Part shown: positions 55,815 through 63,906 of the stretch, piece after piece
Position numbering within the stretch: position 1 is the first letter of the stretch
How the letters are laid out: every line of letters begins with the position of its first letter
Origin: Allorhizobium borbori
Lineage (GTDB): Bacteria > Pseudomonadota > Alphaproteobacteria > Rhizobiales > Rhizobiaceae
Length of the DNA stretch: 64,000 nucleotides
Assembly (NCBI RefSeq): GCF_014196535.1
Contig: NZ_JACIDU010000008.1
Coordinates: forward strand, 168,212-232,211
Direction: 5' to 3'
Translations under genes and position numbers: made by a program
Notes under the pieces: model-generated
The model's database searches: none
What the model was told of the DNA's origin: nothing
The model's input: the letters and a program-made list of their open reading frames with translations, nothing else

Positions 55815-58121
55815 TTGCAACTGCGTCATATATCTGAGAGAGCAAGTGGCATTGCCACTCAACCAGATGAGGCCACTCATTTTGAGCTTGGCGATCTTGA
55901 TGCCATTTTTGCCGTCATCAACCGGCAATGGCGCATCGTCGCCGTTTGCGTTGTGGTCGCACTCGCCCTCTGCGCCGTTTATCTGGCAACTGCAGTTCCG
56001 TCTTTCACCGCCTCGGCAAAAATCCTGATCGACCGCAGTAACGGTCAGGTCGTGGAGCAGCTTTCGACGATCGGCGCCGTTGCCGATGAAGAAGCCTCCG
56101 TTCTCAGCCAGGTGGAAGTTCTGAAGTCCGATGCGGTTTCACTCGCCGTCGTGGACAAGCTCAACCTCACGGAAGACCCGGTTTTCAACGCTGACCGGGG
56201 TTCGCTGATCGGCAACGCTATCGGTGCGGTTCGTTCCGTATTGAACGTTTCCCGCTGGTTCTCGTCCGACGACGAGACGCAGGCCGTGGATGAGGCCGAT
56301 CGCAAGCGCCAGCGTGCCGCCGACACTGTTGGAAACAACCTCGACATTTCGCGCGTTGGTCGTACTTATGTGCTCCGTGTCGACTACACGTCGCAGTCGC
56401 CGCAGCAGGCCGCAGACATCGCCAATGCACTTGCCGACGCCTATCTGCTCGACAAGCTGAACTCCAAGTATGATGCCACACGTCGCGCCGGCGACTGGCT
56501 GAGCGACCGCATTACCGAACTGCGTCAGAAGGCACTCGATTCCGACCTTGCTGTGCAGAAGTTCCGTGCCGAGAACAACCTGATCCAGTCCGGCTCCAAC
56601 GGCTCCCTCGTATCGGACCAGCAGCTCTCCGAGTTGAACTCGGCCCTCATCGCGGCTCAGTCGGATACGACAAAGGCGCGCGCGCGCCTGCAGCGCATCC
56701 AGCAGATCCTCGATACGGGCGAACTGGACGCAGTCGTGACCGACGTGCTCGACAGTTCCGTGGCCAACGAACTGCGCAAGAAGTATCTCGAGGCTTCCAA
56801 GCTCGAAGCCGAAATCTCGGCCCGTTTGGGGCGTCAGCACGTACAGGCCATTCGCCTGCGTAACGAAATGCAGGAATACAAGCGCCTGATGTTCGACGAA
56901 ATCCGTCGCGTGGCGCAGAGTTACAAGAGCGATCTCGATGTCGCCTCCGAGCGCGAGCGTCAGTTGCAGGAAAGCGTGGACCGCGCCAGTGGCGTGTCCA
57001 GCAGCGCGAGCCAGACGCAGGTTCAGCTTCGCGAACTTCAGCGTGAGGCAGAAACCTACAAGAACCTCTATCAGACCTTCCTCCAGCGTTATCAGGAAGC
57101 AATCCAGCAGCAGTCCTTCCCGGTCACCGAAGCGCGCATTATCTCCAACGCAACGGTTCCGCAGAAAGCCAGCGCGCCCGTCAAGATACTCGTGATTGCC
57201 TTCTTCATGTTCATCGGCGGTGCAGCCGGTGTCGCCATCGGCGCCGTGCGGGAGTTCCGCGACCGCTTCTTCCGGACCGGGGAAGAGGTACGCCAGGTGC
57301 TTGGCCAGGAGTTCCTTGGCAATGTCATGGAACTTGATGGAAAGGTGGTTTCCAGCAAGACGGTCGACGGCGACTACGACAAGAGCCGCTCCATTCTGAA
57401 AACGTCGAGCATAAGCGATTATGTGATCGAATATGCGATGTCGCCGATGGCCGAGACGCTGCGCAATGCCCGTCTTGCCATCGACCTCAGCCTGCCGGGC
57501 AAGGAAACACGCGTCATCGGTATCGTGTCCACGCTGCCGGGCGAAGGCAAGTCCACCATCGCGGCCAACCTTGCCGAGTTGCTGGCCAGCCAGGGCGCAA
57601 AGACCGTGCTCGTGGATGCCGATATCCGCAATCCGGGTTCGACCCGCGCACTTGGTCGCCACGCCAAACGCGGCATTCTGGAAGTGTTGCTCGAAGGCGT
57701 GGACTACCGCGACGTCCTGCTCTTCAACCCGAAGTCCGGTCTGGCGTTCCTGCCCACCGTCGTGAAGCAGCGTGTTTCGCATTCGTCCGAACTGCTCATG
57801 TCCGCGCCGATGCGCAAGCTGATCAATGATCTGCGCGCGGACTACGAATACGTGATCGTGGACCTGCCGCCGATTGCGCCGGTGATCGATGCCCGCGCCA
57901 TCAGTGACAGGCTGGACGGTTTCCTGTTCGTGATCGAATGGGGCAACACTGCCCGCGGCGTCGTACGCAACATCTTCAGCCATGAGCCGCAGATCCGCGA
58001 AAAGTGCTTCGGCGTCATCCTCAACCGCGTCGATGCGAAGAAGCTCAAGCTTTACCGCTCCTTCGGCTCAAGCGATTATTACGCATCGCGTTACACGTCT
58101 TATTATCACGAGGATAAATAG
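55815..58121 (+). CDS. Wzc/ExoP-like polysaccharide co-polymerase and tyrosine autokinase
   Basis: The 768-residue product has a Wzz domain (membrane helix at about 37-57, coiled coil at about 190-440, second helix at about 457-478) and a cytosolic BY-kinase domain: Walker A around GEGKST (576-581), Walker A' VLVDADIRNPG (about 597-607), Walker B VIVDLPPIAPV. The last twenty residues carry six tyrosines (YRSF, DYYASRYTSYY) for autophosphorylation. It controls chain length and couples polymerisation to the Wza-like channel. The start is a TTG at 55815 with GAGGTGAG upstream; no ATG is in frame before the domain. Confidence 0.93.
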   Translation: MQLRHISERASGIATQPDEATHFELGDLDAIFAVINRQWRIVAVCVVVALALCAVYLATAVPSFTASAKILIDRSNGQVVEQLSTIGAVADEEASVLSQVEVLKSDAVSLAVVDKLNLTEDPVFNADRGSLIGNAIGAVRSVLNVSRWFSSDDETQAVDEADRKRQRAADTVGNNLDISRVGRTYVLRVDYTSQSPQQAADIANALADAYLLDKLNSKYDATRRAGDWLSDRITELRQKALDSDLAVQKFRAENNLIQSGSNGSLVSDQQLSELNSALIAAQSDTTKARARLQRIQQILDTGELDAVVTDVLDSSVANELRKKYLEASKLEAEISARLGRQHVQAIRLRNEMQEYKRLMFDEIRRVAQSYKSDLDVASERERQLQESVDRASGVSSSASQTQVQLRELQREAETYKNLYQTFLQRYQEAIQQQSFPVTEARIISNATVPQKASAPVKILVIAFFMFIGGAAGVAIGAVREFRDRFFRTGEEVRQVLGQEFLGNVMELDGKVVSSKTVDGDYDKSRSILKTSSISDYVIEYAMSPMAETLRNARLAIDLSLPGKETRVIGIVSTLPGEGKSTIAANLAELLASQGAKTVLVDADIRNPGSTRALGRHAKRGILEVLLEGVDYRDVLLFNPKSGLAFLPTVVKQRVSHSSELLMSAPMRKLINDLRADYEYVIVDLPPIAPVIDARAISDRLDGFLFVIEWGNTARGVVRNIFSHEPQIREKCFGVILNRVDAKKLKLYRSFGSSDYYASRYTSYYHEDK

Positions 58122-58163
58122 TTCGACGCGTGAGTTTGCGTACACGATAATAGCTTCGATCGG

Positions 58164-58197
58164 GACGATGGTGGTACCCGGCCACCATCGTCTTTTC
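58164..58197 (+). terminator. Intrinsic terminator after the Wzc-like gene
   Basis: GACGATGGTGG and CCACCATCGTC pair perfectly over 11 bp with loop TACCCGG, followed by TTTTCG. Confidence 0.85.
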
Positions 58198-58267
58198 GAA
58201 TTGTCCTCATCCCGCCCTGAAAATCATTCGGCCAACCGTGACAACACGCAACGCCACAGAACGGTTC

Positions 58268-58927
58268 ATGTCTCTCAAGCATCGTATCAATTTTCCGCTT
58301 GCAACCGTGCGAAAGTCTGGCCCGGTCGTGCTGGTGCTGATGGTCGTCGGGCTCGTGGTGTTCATGCTTGGAGACGCCATGCCCCAGACGGCCCGCTACG
58401 CGACATTCGTGCGGCTGGCCGGGGATGTTCGCGTGCAAGGCGAAATTTCGGACAACAAACTGGCTGCCGCCCAGGCATATCTCACGCCCATCATTGAACA
58501 GCATATTTGCCGCTCCGATATCCTGAAGGCCGGGATGCGCCTTTTGCTGCTCGATCTGGATCGCAAGGCTGCGACCCAGACTGCCGATGAGCGCAAGGAA
58601 GCGCTCGGCTTCGCCGAAACCTATATGCGCCACGGAATATCCTGCCTGCCTCAGGATGGGGACGTCTGGTTGCGACTGGCAATGATCCGCCAATTGCAGA
58701 ACTCGTTTCCGGAAGAGGTGGCAACGCTTGCCAACATGTCCCAGATGATGGCGCCGGCGGATCCCGATGTGCTGGAAGCACGCTTCACCCTCTGGAAAAT
58801 ACTGCCGCCTGATACGCTGGCGCTGACGGTCTCGGCCCGAACCGCGGATGTCAACCTGCTTTGCTCCAAGAAGGGGGCGGGTGTCAGAAGAAATGTGACC
58901 GATGTCTGTGCGAAAAAATCACGTTAA
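58268..58927 (+). CDS. Single-pass membrane protein of unknown function
   Basis: The 219-residue product has an N-terminal helix at about 18-37 (SGPVVLVLMVVGLVVFMLG) and an alpha-helical rest resembling TPR-like repeats (LRAGMRLLLLDL-type helices, then LAMIRQLQNSFPEEVATL). I cannot name the family. The ATG at 58268 is used; a GTG at 58238 is possible, both with weak ribosome sites. Its 3' end overlaps the polymerase-like gene at 58902 by 26 bases, suggesting coupled translation and a shared task. It probably faces the periplasm. Confidence 0.75.
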   Translation: MSLKHRINFPLATVRKSGPVVLVLMVVGLVVFMLGDAMPQTARYATFVRLAGDVRVQGEISDNKLAAAQAYLTPIIEQHICRSDILKAGMRLLLLDLDRKAATQTADERKEALGFAETYMRHGISCLPQDGDVWLRLAMIRQLQNSFPEEVATLANMSQMMAPADPDVLEARFTLWKILPPDTLALTVSARTADVNLLCSKKGAGVRRNVTDVCAKKSR

Positions 58928-60443
58928 CCTGGACGCCGAACCGATGCAGGAAACCCGCTGGCCGCGTTTGCGGCTGCTCTCGCCTGACGGTGGCTGGAAA
59001 ATACTGCTCCGGCAGATGGCGACAATCTTCTTTTGGGTCGTTTTGCTGCTCGCACTTCTGGATTACGGCGCGGTCGGCGCAGAGACCATCGTGGTCAGCG
59101 TATCGTTTGCGACGCTGACACTCGTTCTTTCGCTCGCCGTTTGCGGCATGCCGCAATATACGCGGGGCGCCGTGACGACCGCATGCCTGATCATTCTCGG
59201 CATGGCCCTGGTCGTTTATCTGCAGACGACACCCCACCCGTCAATCATCGATCCCCATCCCGCCTGGAAAACGGCGAAACTGTTCACGGCCTCACCAATG
59301 GACGCCGTCACATCGCTGGCGCCGGCCGATGACCGCTTCGCCCTTCTTGCTGCGACGTTGCCATTTCTGTTTTTCATAACAGGACTGGTGCTCTTCGATA
59401 CGGACGAGAGGGCCCTGAATGCCCTGCGCATGATCGCCTTGGTTGGCGTCGTGCTGGCCGTCCTGTCGTTGCTCCAGTTCTTGCTTATGCCCGGCACATT
59501 GCTTTTCGACAAAAAGCTTTTTTACAAGGACAGCCTGACGGGCATGTTCGTCAACCGCAATACGGCCGCGACATTCTTCGGCATTCTGCTGCTGACGCTG
59601 GTGGCCCTGACCTGGCGCAGCTTGCGCCGCCTCGACTGGACGCGCGTTTGGATTTTGACCAACAGCAACATGCCGCTTCACATCGACGATTATATGCGAC
59701 TGAAAAAAAGTGCGTTCTTCGTGCTGGGGGCGGGTGTCATTTTCGTGGCTCTCCTGCTGACACAGTCGCGTGGCGGCGTCGGCGCCAGTTTCGGCGGCCT
59801 GCTTCTGCTCATCCTGCTCATGGCGCTGAAGGACGACATGCGCCCGCGAACCGGTCCACCCACGGTCAGGCGGCAGTGGCTGCGCCGGTCGCTGGTCGCG
59901 CTGGTTGCCATCGTGGTTATGCTGGGAGCATTTGGCCTGTTCAGCGGCCAGGTGCTGTTGCGCGCCGCCATTCTTGGCGGAGAGGACGGCCGCTTTTGCG
60001 TGATGCCGGGAATACTCGCCCTGATCGGTGACAACATGCCCCGCGGCATTGGCCTTGCCTCGTTCGCGCAGGCCTATGCTCCCTATCACAACCCGGAATG
60101 CGGCATCGATGCCGTGCTGGTGAAGGCGCATAATGTTTATCTTGAGGGGTTGGCCACCCTCGGCATCGCTTTCATCCCGCTTATTGCCGTGCCGGTCGTC
60201 GGACTGGCGGGGATTTTCGTGCGCGGCATTCTCAAGCGCAAGCGCTACCGTTTCGCAGGTCACCTCGGTCTGGCGACGCTGCTTCTCGTGCTCCTGCATT
60301 CGGTGCTGGACTTCTCGTTGCAAATTCCGGGTTTCGCCATGATGTTTGCGGTTCTGCTGGCGCCGCTCGTCACAATCTGCCTGAGACCGAACGCGACCGG
60401 CACGAGCGGTAAAACACGCCGTCGACCGCAGCCGGGTCCGTGA
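58902..60443 (+). CDS. O-antigen ligase/polymerase family membrane protein
   Basis: The 513-residue product has about ten to twelve helices and the Wzy_C/O-antigen-ligase landmarks: FVNRNTAATFFGIL, LLTQSRGGVGASFGG and a large external loop with HNPECG and VKAHNVYLEGLATLG. This is the classical 'O-antigen ligase family' sequence pattern, so it is a better polymerase candidate than the protein at 45142. The ATG at 58902 overlaps the upstream gene; an ATG at 58944 is another option. The TGA stop lies in the loop of a terminator-like hairpin. Confidence 0.88.
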   Translation: MSVRKNHVNLDAEPMQETRWPRLRLLSPDGGWKILLRQMATIFFWVVLLLALLDYGAVGAETIVVSVSFATLTLVLSLAVCGMPQYTRGAVTTACLIILGMALVVYLQTTPHPSIIDPHPAWKTAKLFTASPMDAVTSLAPADDRFALLAATLPFLFFITGLVLFDTDERALNALRMIALVGVVLAVLSLLQFLLMPGTLLFDKKLFYKDSLTGMFVNRNTAATFFGILLLTLVALTWRSLRRLDWTRVWILTNSNMPLHIDDYMRLKKSAFFVLGAGVIFVALLLTQSRGGVGASFGGLLLLILLMALKDDMRPRTGPPTVRRQWLRRSLVALVAIVVMLGAFGLFSGQVLLRAAILGGEDGRFCVMPGILALIGDNMPRGIGLASFAQAYAPYHNPECGIDAVLVKAHNVYLEGLATLGIAFIPLIAVPVVGLAGIFVRGILKRKRYRFAGHLGLATLLLVLLHSVLDFSLQIPGFAMMFAVLLAPLVTICLRPNATGTSGKTRRRPQPGP

Positions 60444-60452
60444 CGGACCCGG
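60432..60452. terminator. Hairpin enclosing the stop codon, between convergent genes
   Basis: CCGGGTCCG and CGGACCCGG form a perfect 9-bp stem whose three-base loop is the TGA stop of the polymerase-like gene. The convergent peptidase gene ends at 60456. No T-run follows, so its strength is uncertain. Confidence 0.5.
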
Positions 60453-60455
60453 TGG

Positions 60456-61067
60456 TCAGATGGCCCGCCAGACGGTCGGGTCCTGCGGCGACTGGATCTT
60501 GATGAGGCGAAGCTGGGTTGCGAACCAGGGCTTCACGATATTGGTGCGGTTGTCGAGAACCAGGTCGCCACGCGTCGTGCTCACAATCAGCACGGCATGC
60601 CCCTCGCCTTCCTCGGTACGGGCAGTGGCAATGCGCAGCGCGCCGGAAGGCCAGCCCGCATCGAGAAGACGCTGGCGCTTGGTCAGCGCATAATCCTCAC
60701 AATCGCCCTGCTTGCCGCCGATCGCCCAGTTGTCGGTAGCATCGCTTTCGGCCCGATAGGTAATCTGGCCATTTACCTCGACATTAATGCGCTGCATCAG
60801 CGCGCGCTTTTCACGCGAGAGGTCCACCTGGGTTTCCTCGCCGCGGCGAACACATTGATCAGCCTGGGCAGCGCAGAAGCCTGCAAAGGAGAAAGGTGCC
60901 AGCGTGTCGCGACGCGTCGAGATGAACAGGTTGTTGGGTCGCGATGGCGGAGTGATCTGGCGCATCATGCCCGCACCGCTGAAAGCAGAAGCCGGGACAA
61001 GACTGGAGGCAAGCGTGGCAGTCGCCAGCAGGGCCACGGTTGTCATTCTCAGCAGGGCGTTTCTCAT
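60456..61067 (-). CDS. Transglutaminase-like cysteine peptidase (BTLCP, LapG-like)
   Basis: The 203-residue product has a signal peptide (1-29, ending PASAFS) and the Cys-His-Asp triad of the BTLCP (DUF920) family: C123 in QGDCEDYALTK, H157 in GEGHAVLIV and D172 in LVLDN. LapG, the known member, cleaves surface adhesins in the periplasm under LapD control. AAGGGGAATG precedes the ATG at 61067. No LapD or adhesin gene lies in the window, so the target is unknown; location in an EPS locus fits a biofilm role. Confidence 0.88.
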   Translation of the reverse strand: MRNALLRMTTVALLATATLASSLVPASAFSGAGMMRQITPPSRPNNLFISTRRDTLAPFSFAGFCAAQADQCVRRGEETQVDLSREKRALMQRINVEVNGQITYRAESDATDNWAIGGKQGDCEDYALTKRQRLLDAGWPSGALRIATARTEEGEGHAVLIVSTTRGDLVLDNRTNIVKPWFATQLRLIKIQSPQDPTVWRAI

Positions 61068-61182
61068 CGCATTCCCCTTCGGAAACATTCGCTATGAGCG
61101 GACACTACACCTGTGCCGTTTCGAGGCGTTTAAGCGGATATTTCGCATTTTAACGAAACGGCCCAGCCGGTCGCTTTTTTGC

Positions 61183-62448
61183 TCAACCCGCATTTTCCGG
61201 CTGTATCTTCCCGGCCATCAGAACCATGTAGGAACCATTGGCGGTGGCAATCGCGATGGCGGTGACGAGCGACGCCAGGCCCGCGCCCTCAAGGCCCAGA
61301 AGGCTGGTCAGCGTGTAGCACAGCACGACCGAAAACAGCACACCACCCATGATGATCCCGGCATAGTGATTGTCCTTCCTGAGGCTCGTCAGGCCTACAC
61401 TGAAGAGATCGGAGCAGGAACGAACGATGGCGGCAAACAGCATCAGCACGAAGACGAGACGATGTTCGCCAAGCGCCTCCATGCCCATGTAGCGGATCAG
61501 GATTTCGCAAACGGCATAGACGGCCACCCCGAGAATGACGGCCATGGCAAGGGTGCGGATGAGATGGCGTCGCATCGCGCCCTGCCATTCGACGGGAGAG
61601 CCGTTTGCATGCGCCTTCACCAGCGATGGCAACGCCACCTGAACGACGGCGGTTGCAATCAGCGTCTGCAATGCGTTGGCCAGCGTCCAAAAGAAGGTGT
61701 AGACGCCCGTCAGCGCCAGCCCGAGAATGAAGTTAACGATGTAACGGTCCGCATAGGAAATGCCCACCAGGCAGAGATCGCTGAAATAGATGAGCCACGA
61801 CCTCTTCAACCGCATCCGTATCCAGTCGTAGCGAATGCCTGCCCGGGCGATGGTGCGCAGCGGCCAGTGCCGCAGGCAGAAGAGGAGAACGATGACGGTC
61901 GGCACGTAGGAGAGGATCCAGCCGGCAAAGACCCATTCGATGGTGCGGGCAGCCGGAAACAGGATACCGGCGGCGATGACGAAAGGCGCCCAAAGTGCCG
62001 AACGGACGAAAATGATGATGTTCGCCTGGATTGGCATTTCCTGCGCAATCAGCGGCAGGTGTACGTCAAGCGCATAGGTCTCGAGCCAGAGCAACACGAG
62101 GATCAGCGCGTAAATCGTCGAGAGGTGGAAATCGGTCGCCGACAAGGCGATAAAACCGAGGCCGGTCGCCAGAGCAAGTGACGCCGTGGTAACGAGAAGC
62201 CGGCTCTTGACCAGAGTGCCGGCCTCCTCCGGCGGCTTGCCGACGACATCACGCGAGGTGAAGTAGTTCAGACCCCAGCCGACGAGAGCCGGCGTGAAGG
62301 TGATCATACCGACGGCAAGCCCGTAAATGCCGGTGGCTTCGAAGCCGAGATATTTGGCGATATAAAAGGACAGGAGGAAACGAAAGACAAGGGTGAACCC
62401 GCGAAGGCCGAGGTTCGTCATGCTCTTCGCTACCTTGAGAATCCTCAT
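61183..62448 (-). CDS. Oligosaccharide flippase family protein (Wzx candidate)
   Basis: The 421-residue product has about twelve helices with charged Arg/Asp inside them and the MATE/Wzx-like start TNLGLRGFTLVFRFLLSFYIAKYLG, and FFWTLANALQTLI in the middle. It would move the undecaprenyl-linked repeat unit to the periplasmic leaflet. AGAGAGAAAAG precedes the ATG. It is on the strand opposite to the polymerase and kinase genes, and divergent from the hexapeptide acetyltransferase. Confidence 0.88.
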   Translation of the reverse strand: MRILKVAKSMTNLGLRGFTLVFRFLLSFYIAKYLGFEATGIYGLAVGMITFTPALVGWGLNYFTSRDVVGKPPEEAGTLVKSRLLVTTASLALATGLGFIALSATDFHLSTIYALILVLLWLETYALDVHLPLIAQEMPIQANIIIFVRSALWAPFVIAAGILFPAARTIEWVFAGWILSYVPTVIVLLFCLRHWPLRTIARAGIRYDWIRMRLKRSWLIYFSDLCLVGISYADRYIVNFILGLALTGVYTFFWTLANALQTLIATAVVQVALPSLVKAHANGSPVEWQGAMRRHLIRTLAMAVILGVAVYAVCEILIRYMGMEALGEHRLVFVLMLFAAIVRSCSDLFSVGLTSLRKDNHYAGIIMGGVLFSVVLCYTLTSLLGLEGAGLASLVTAIAIATANGSYMVLMAGKIQPENAG

Positions 62449-62726
62449 GCTTTTCTCTCTTCGCTTTCGTCTTGCCGGTCAGACGCCGGAACATTCTTGC
62501 ACGCAGCAGGCGGCGACTATTCGCCGTTTACCGGGCAAAAATGCCGGCCATGAAGAATTTCATGCAAGCAACGCAGGTTCCGGGCTTGTTGTGCGATGCA
62601 CAATATACGATGCTTACGGCTCTTAACACGCGTTTTGATGTTTAGAAAGAGTTGAAGGCGCTGCATATCCATCGACAAGCGGGTGGATTGTCTTGCTGCC
62701 GCCTTGCCGAAACCAGAGAGTGTGCC

Positions 62727-63293
62727 ATGACCGTCAATGAAAATCCCTGGCAGAAAATCAAGGCCGACATTCAGGCCTATGCCCGCGCCGACAGGGTTCC
62801 GGTCAATGCCAAGCTGGTGATCCGCCTGTTTCTGCTCACCCCCGGCTTCCAGTTCGTGCTGGCCCGCCGGATCGGGGAAATCATGGCCGGCATTCCGCTG
62901 ATCGGACGCCCGCTGCGGCGCGTCTGGTGGTGGCTGACCTGCCTCGTCTTCGGGTCGGAAATCGCCATTGGCGCAACGGTGGGCGGCGGCTTCTACATTC
63001 CCCATCCCTACGGCATCGTGGTGGGTGTCTCAACGGTCGGCCGTAACGTTTCCATGTTGCAGAACGCCACAATCGGACGGCGCGGCGCAAACGATGCTAC
63101 CGATCCGGTGATCGGCGATGATGTCTATATCGGCGCCGGCGCCGTTATTCTCGGCGCGATCACGCTCGGCAAGGGCGCAATGATCGGCGCGAATTCGGTT
63201 CTTCTCGCCGATCTTCCGGAGGGCGCAACGGCGGTTGGCATTCCCGCGAAAATCCGCCTCCCGGCACCGCCGGCGGAACCGCCAACGGAGTAA
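62727..63293 (+). CDS. Hexapeptide-repeat acetyltransferase, serine acetyltransferase-like
   Basis: The 188-residue product has an N-terminal helical part and a left-handed beta-helix from about 100: GATVGGGFYIPHPYGIVVG, then VIGDDVYIGAGAVILGA, ITLGKGAMIGANSVLL and VGIPAKI. This resembles CysE-like colanic-acid acetyltransferases (WcaB/NeuO group) that acetylate sugars or sugar-nucleotide intermediates in the cytosol. The ATG at 62727 has AGAGAGTG upstream. Real serine acetyltransferase is less likely since the N-terminal domain is short. Confidence 0.87.
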   Translation: MTVNENPWQKIKADIQAYARADRVPVNAKLVIRLFLLTPGFQFVLARRIGEIMAGIPLIGRPLRRVWWWLTCLVFGSEIAIGATVGGGFYIPHPYGIVVGVSTVGRNVSMLQNATIGRRGANDATDPVIGDDVYIGAGAVILGAITLGKGAMIGANSVLLADLPEGATAVGIPAKIRLPAPPAEPPTE

Positions 63294-63588
63294 CCCCCGA
63301 GGCTTCCGGGATGAATGAACCGGACCATCATCGGGAGGCTTCCGCATCGCGGGGACCTGATCGTCCCGCGCAAACACGCCCGTCTCGTCCGGACATCCAC
63401 TCGGGGGTTTGGCCCTGATGCAGTCTGTCCGGGAGCAGCACCTCGATTTACCCCGTTTCTGGCATTGAGGGTGACGGGCTGAGGTCCGCCGTCGCGTTTG
63501 GCGGCGTTCTTGAACTATTGATTTCGGTATTCCTGCCCCTTGCGGGGCGGCCGTCGCCATGCGGTGGCACGGCGACCTTCGTGGAAGA
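63294..63588. other. Non-coding stretch between acetyltransferase gene and IS remnant
   Basis: About 295 bases without a credible gene. A stem GTCGCC/GGCGAC at about 63553-63575 sits just past the transposase stop codon. The outer end of the IS5 element should lie in this stretch, but I could not identify its terminal inverted repeat. Confidence 0.4.
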
Positions 63589-63906
63589 CTATCGGAGCAT
63601 GTTGTAGGCGACATTGGCCATACCGATCTTCACCTTGTCTCTGCCGAGACCGATCGTCCTGATGAAGAGCTTCATCGTGTCCTTTTGCTTGGCGAAGACA
63701 TGCTCAACGGCAGATCTGATTTTTGATCGCCGCCCGTTTGCCCGCGACATTGCTTCCGGCATGGGTTTGCCCTTCGGCTTTCGCTGGTGGATGTCCGACT
63801 TCAGGCCATTTTCTTTCAGCCATTCCTCGTTGGTCTTGGAGCGGTAGGTGCTGTCGGCCCAGACCGTCGAGGCGGTATTGTCCTTGGCGACGACGTTCTT
63901 AAAAAG
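63589..63906 (-). pseudogene. IS5-family transposase, C-terminal part, interrupted
   Basis: The minus strand encodes 105 residues to a TAG stop. The sequence contains DNTASTVWADSTYRS, GLKSDIHQRKPKGKP, RSKIRSAVEHVFAKQ and FIRTIGLGRDKVKIGMANV, the conserved C-terminal block of IS5-family transposases, with the DDE Asp in VWAD and Glu in VEHVF. The frame is open up to 63906 and then meets unrelated DNA starting TGTTTAGTCCC, so the 5' part of the gene is separated by an insertion or lost. No frameshift is seen in the visible part. Confidence 0.8.

Noticed and set aside
56139..57983. 614-codon open frame on the minus strand opposite the Wzc-like gene
   Set aside because: It is a mirror of the real gene's GC3-rich codons; its translation has no domain, and the plus strand encodes a full co-polymerase/kinase.
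60904..62181. 425-codon plus-strand frame opposite the flippase gene
   Set aside because: It starts in the peptidase gene and crosses the flippase gene; its His/Gln/Asp-rich translation is an antisense artefact.
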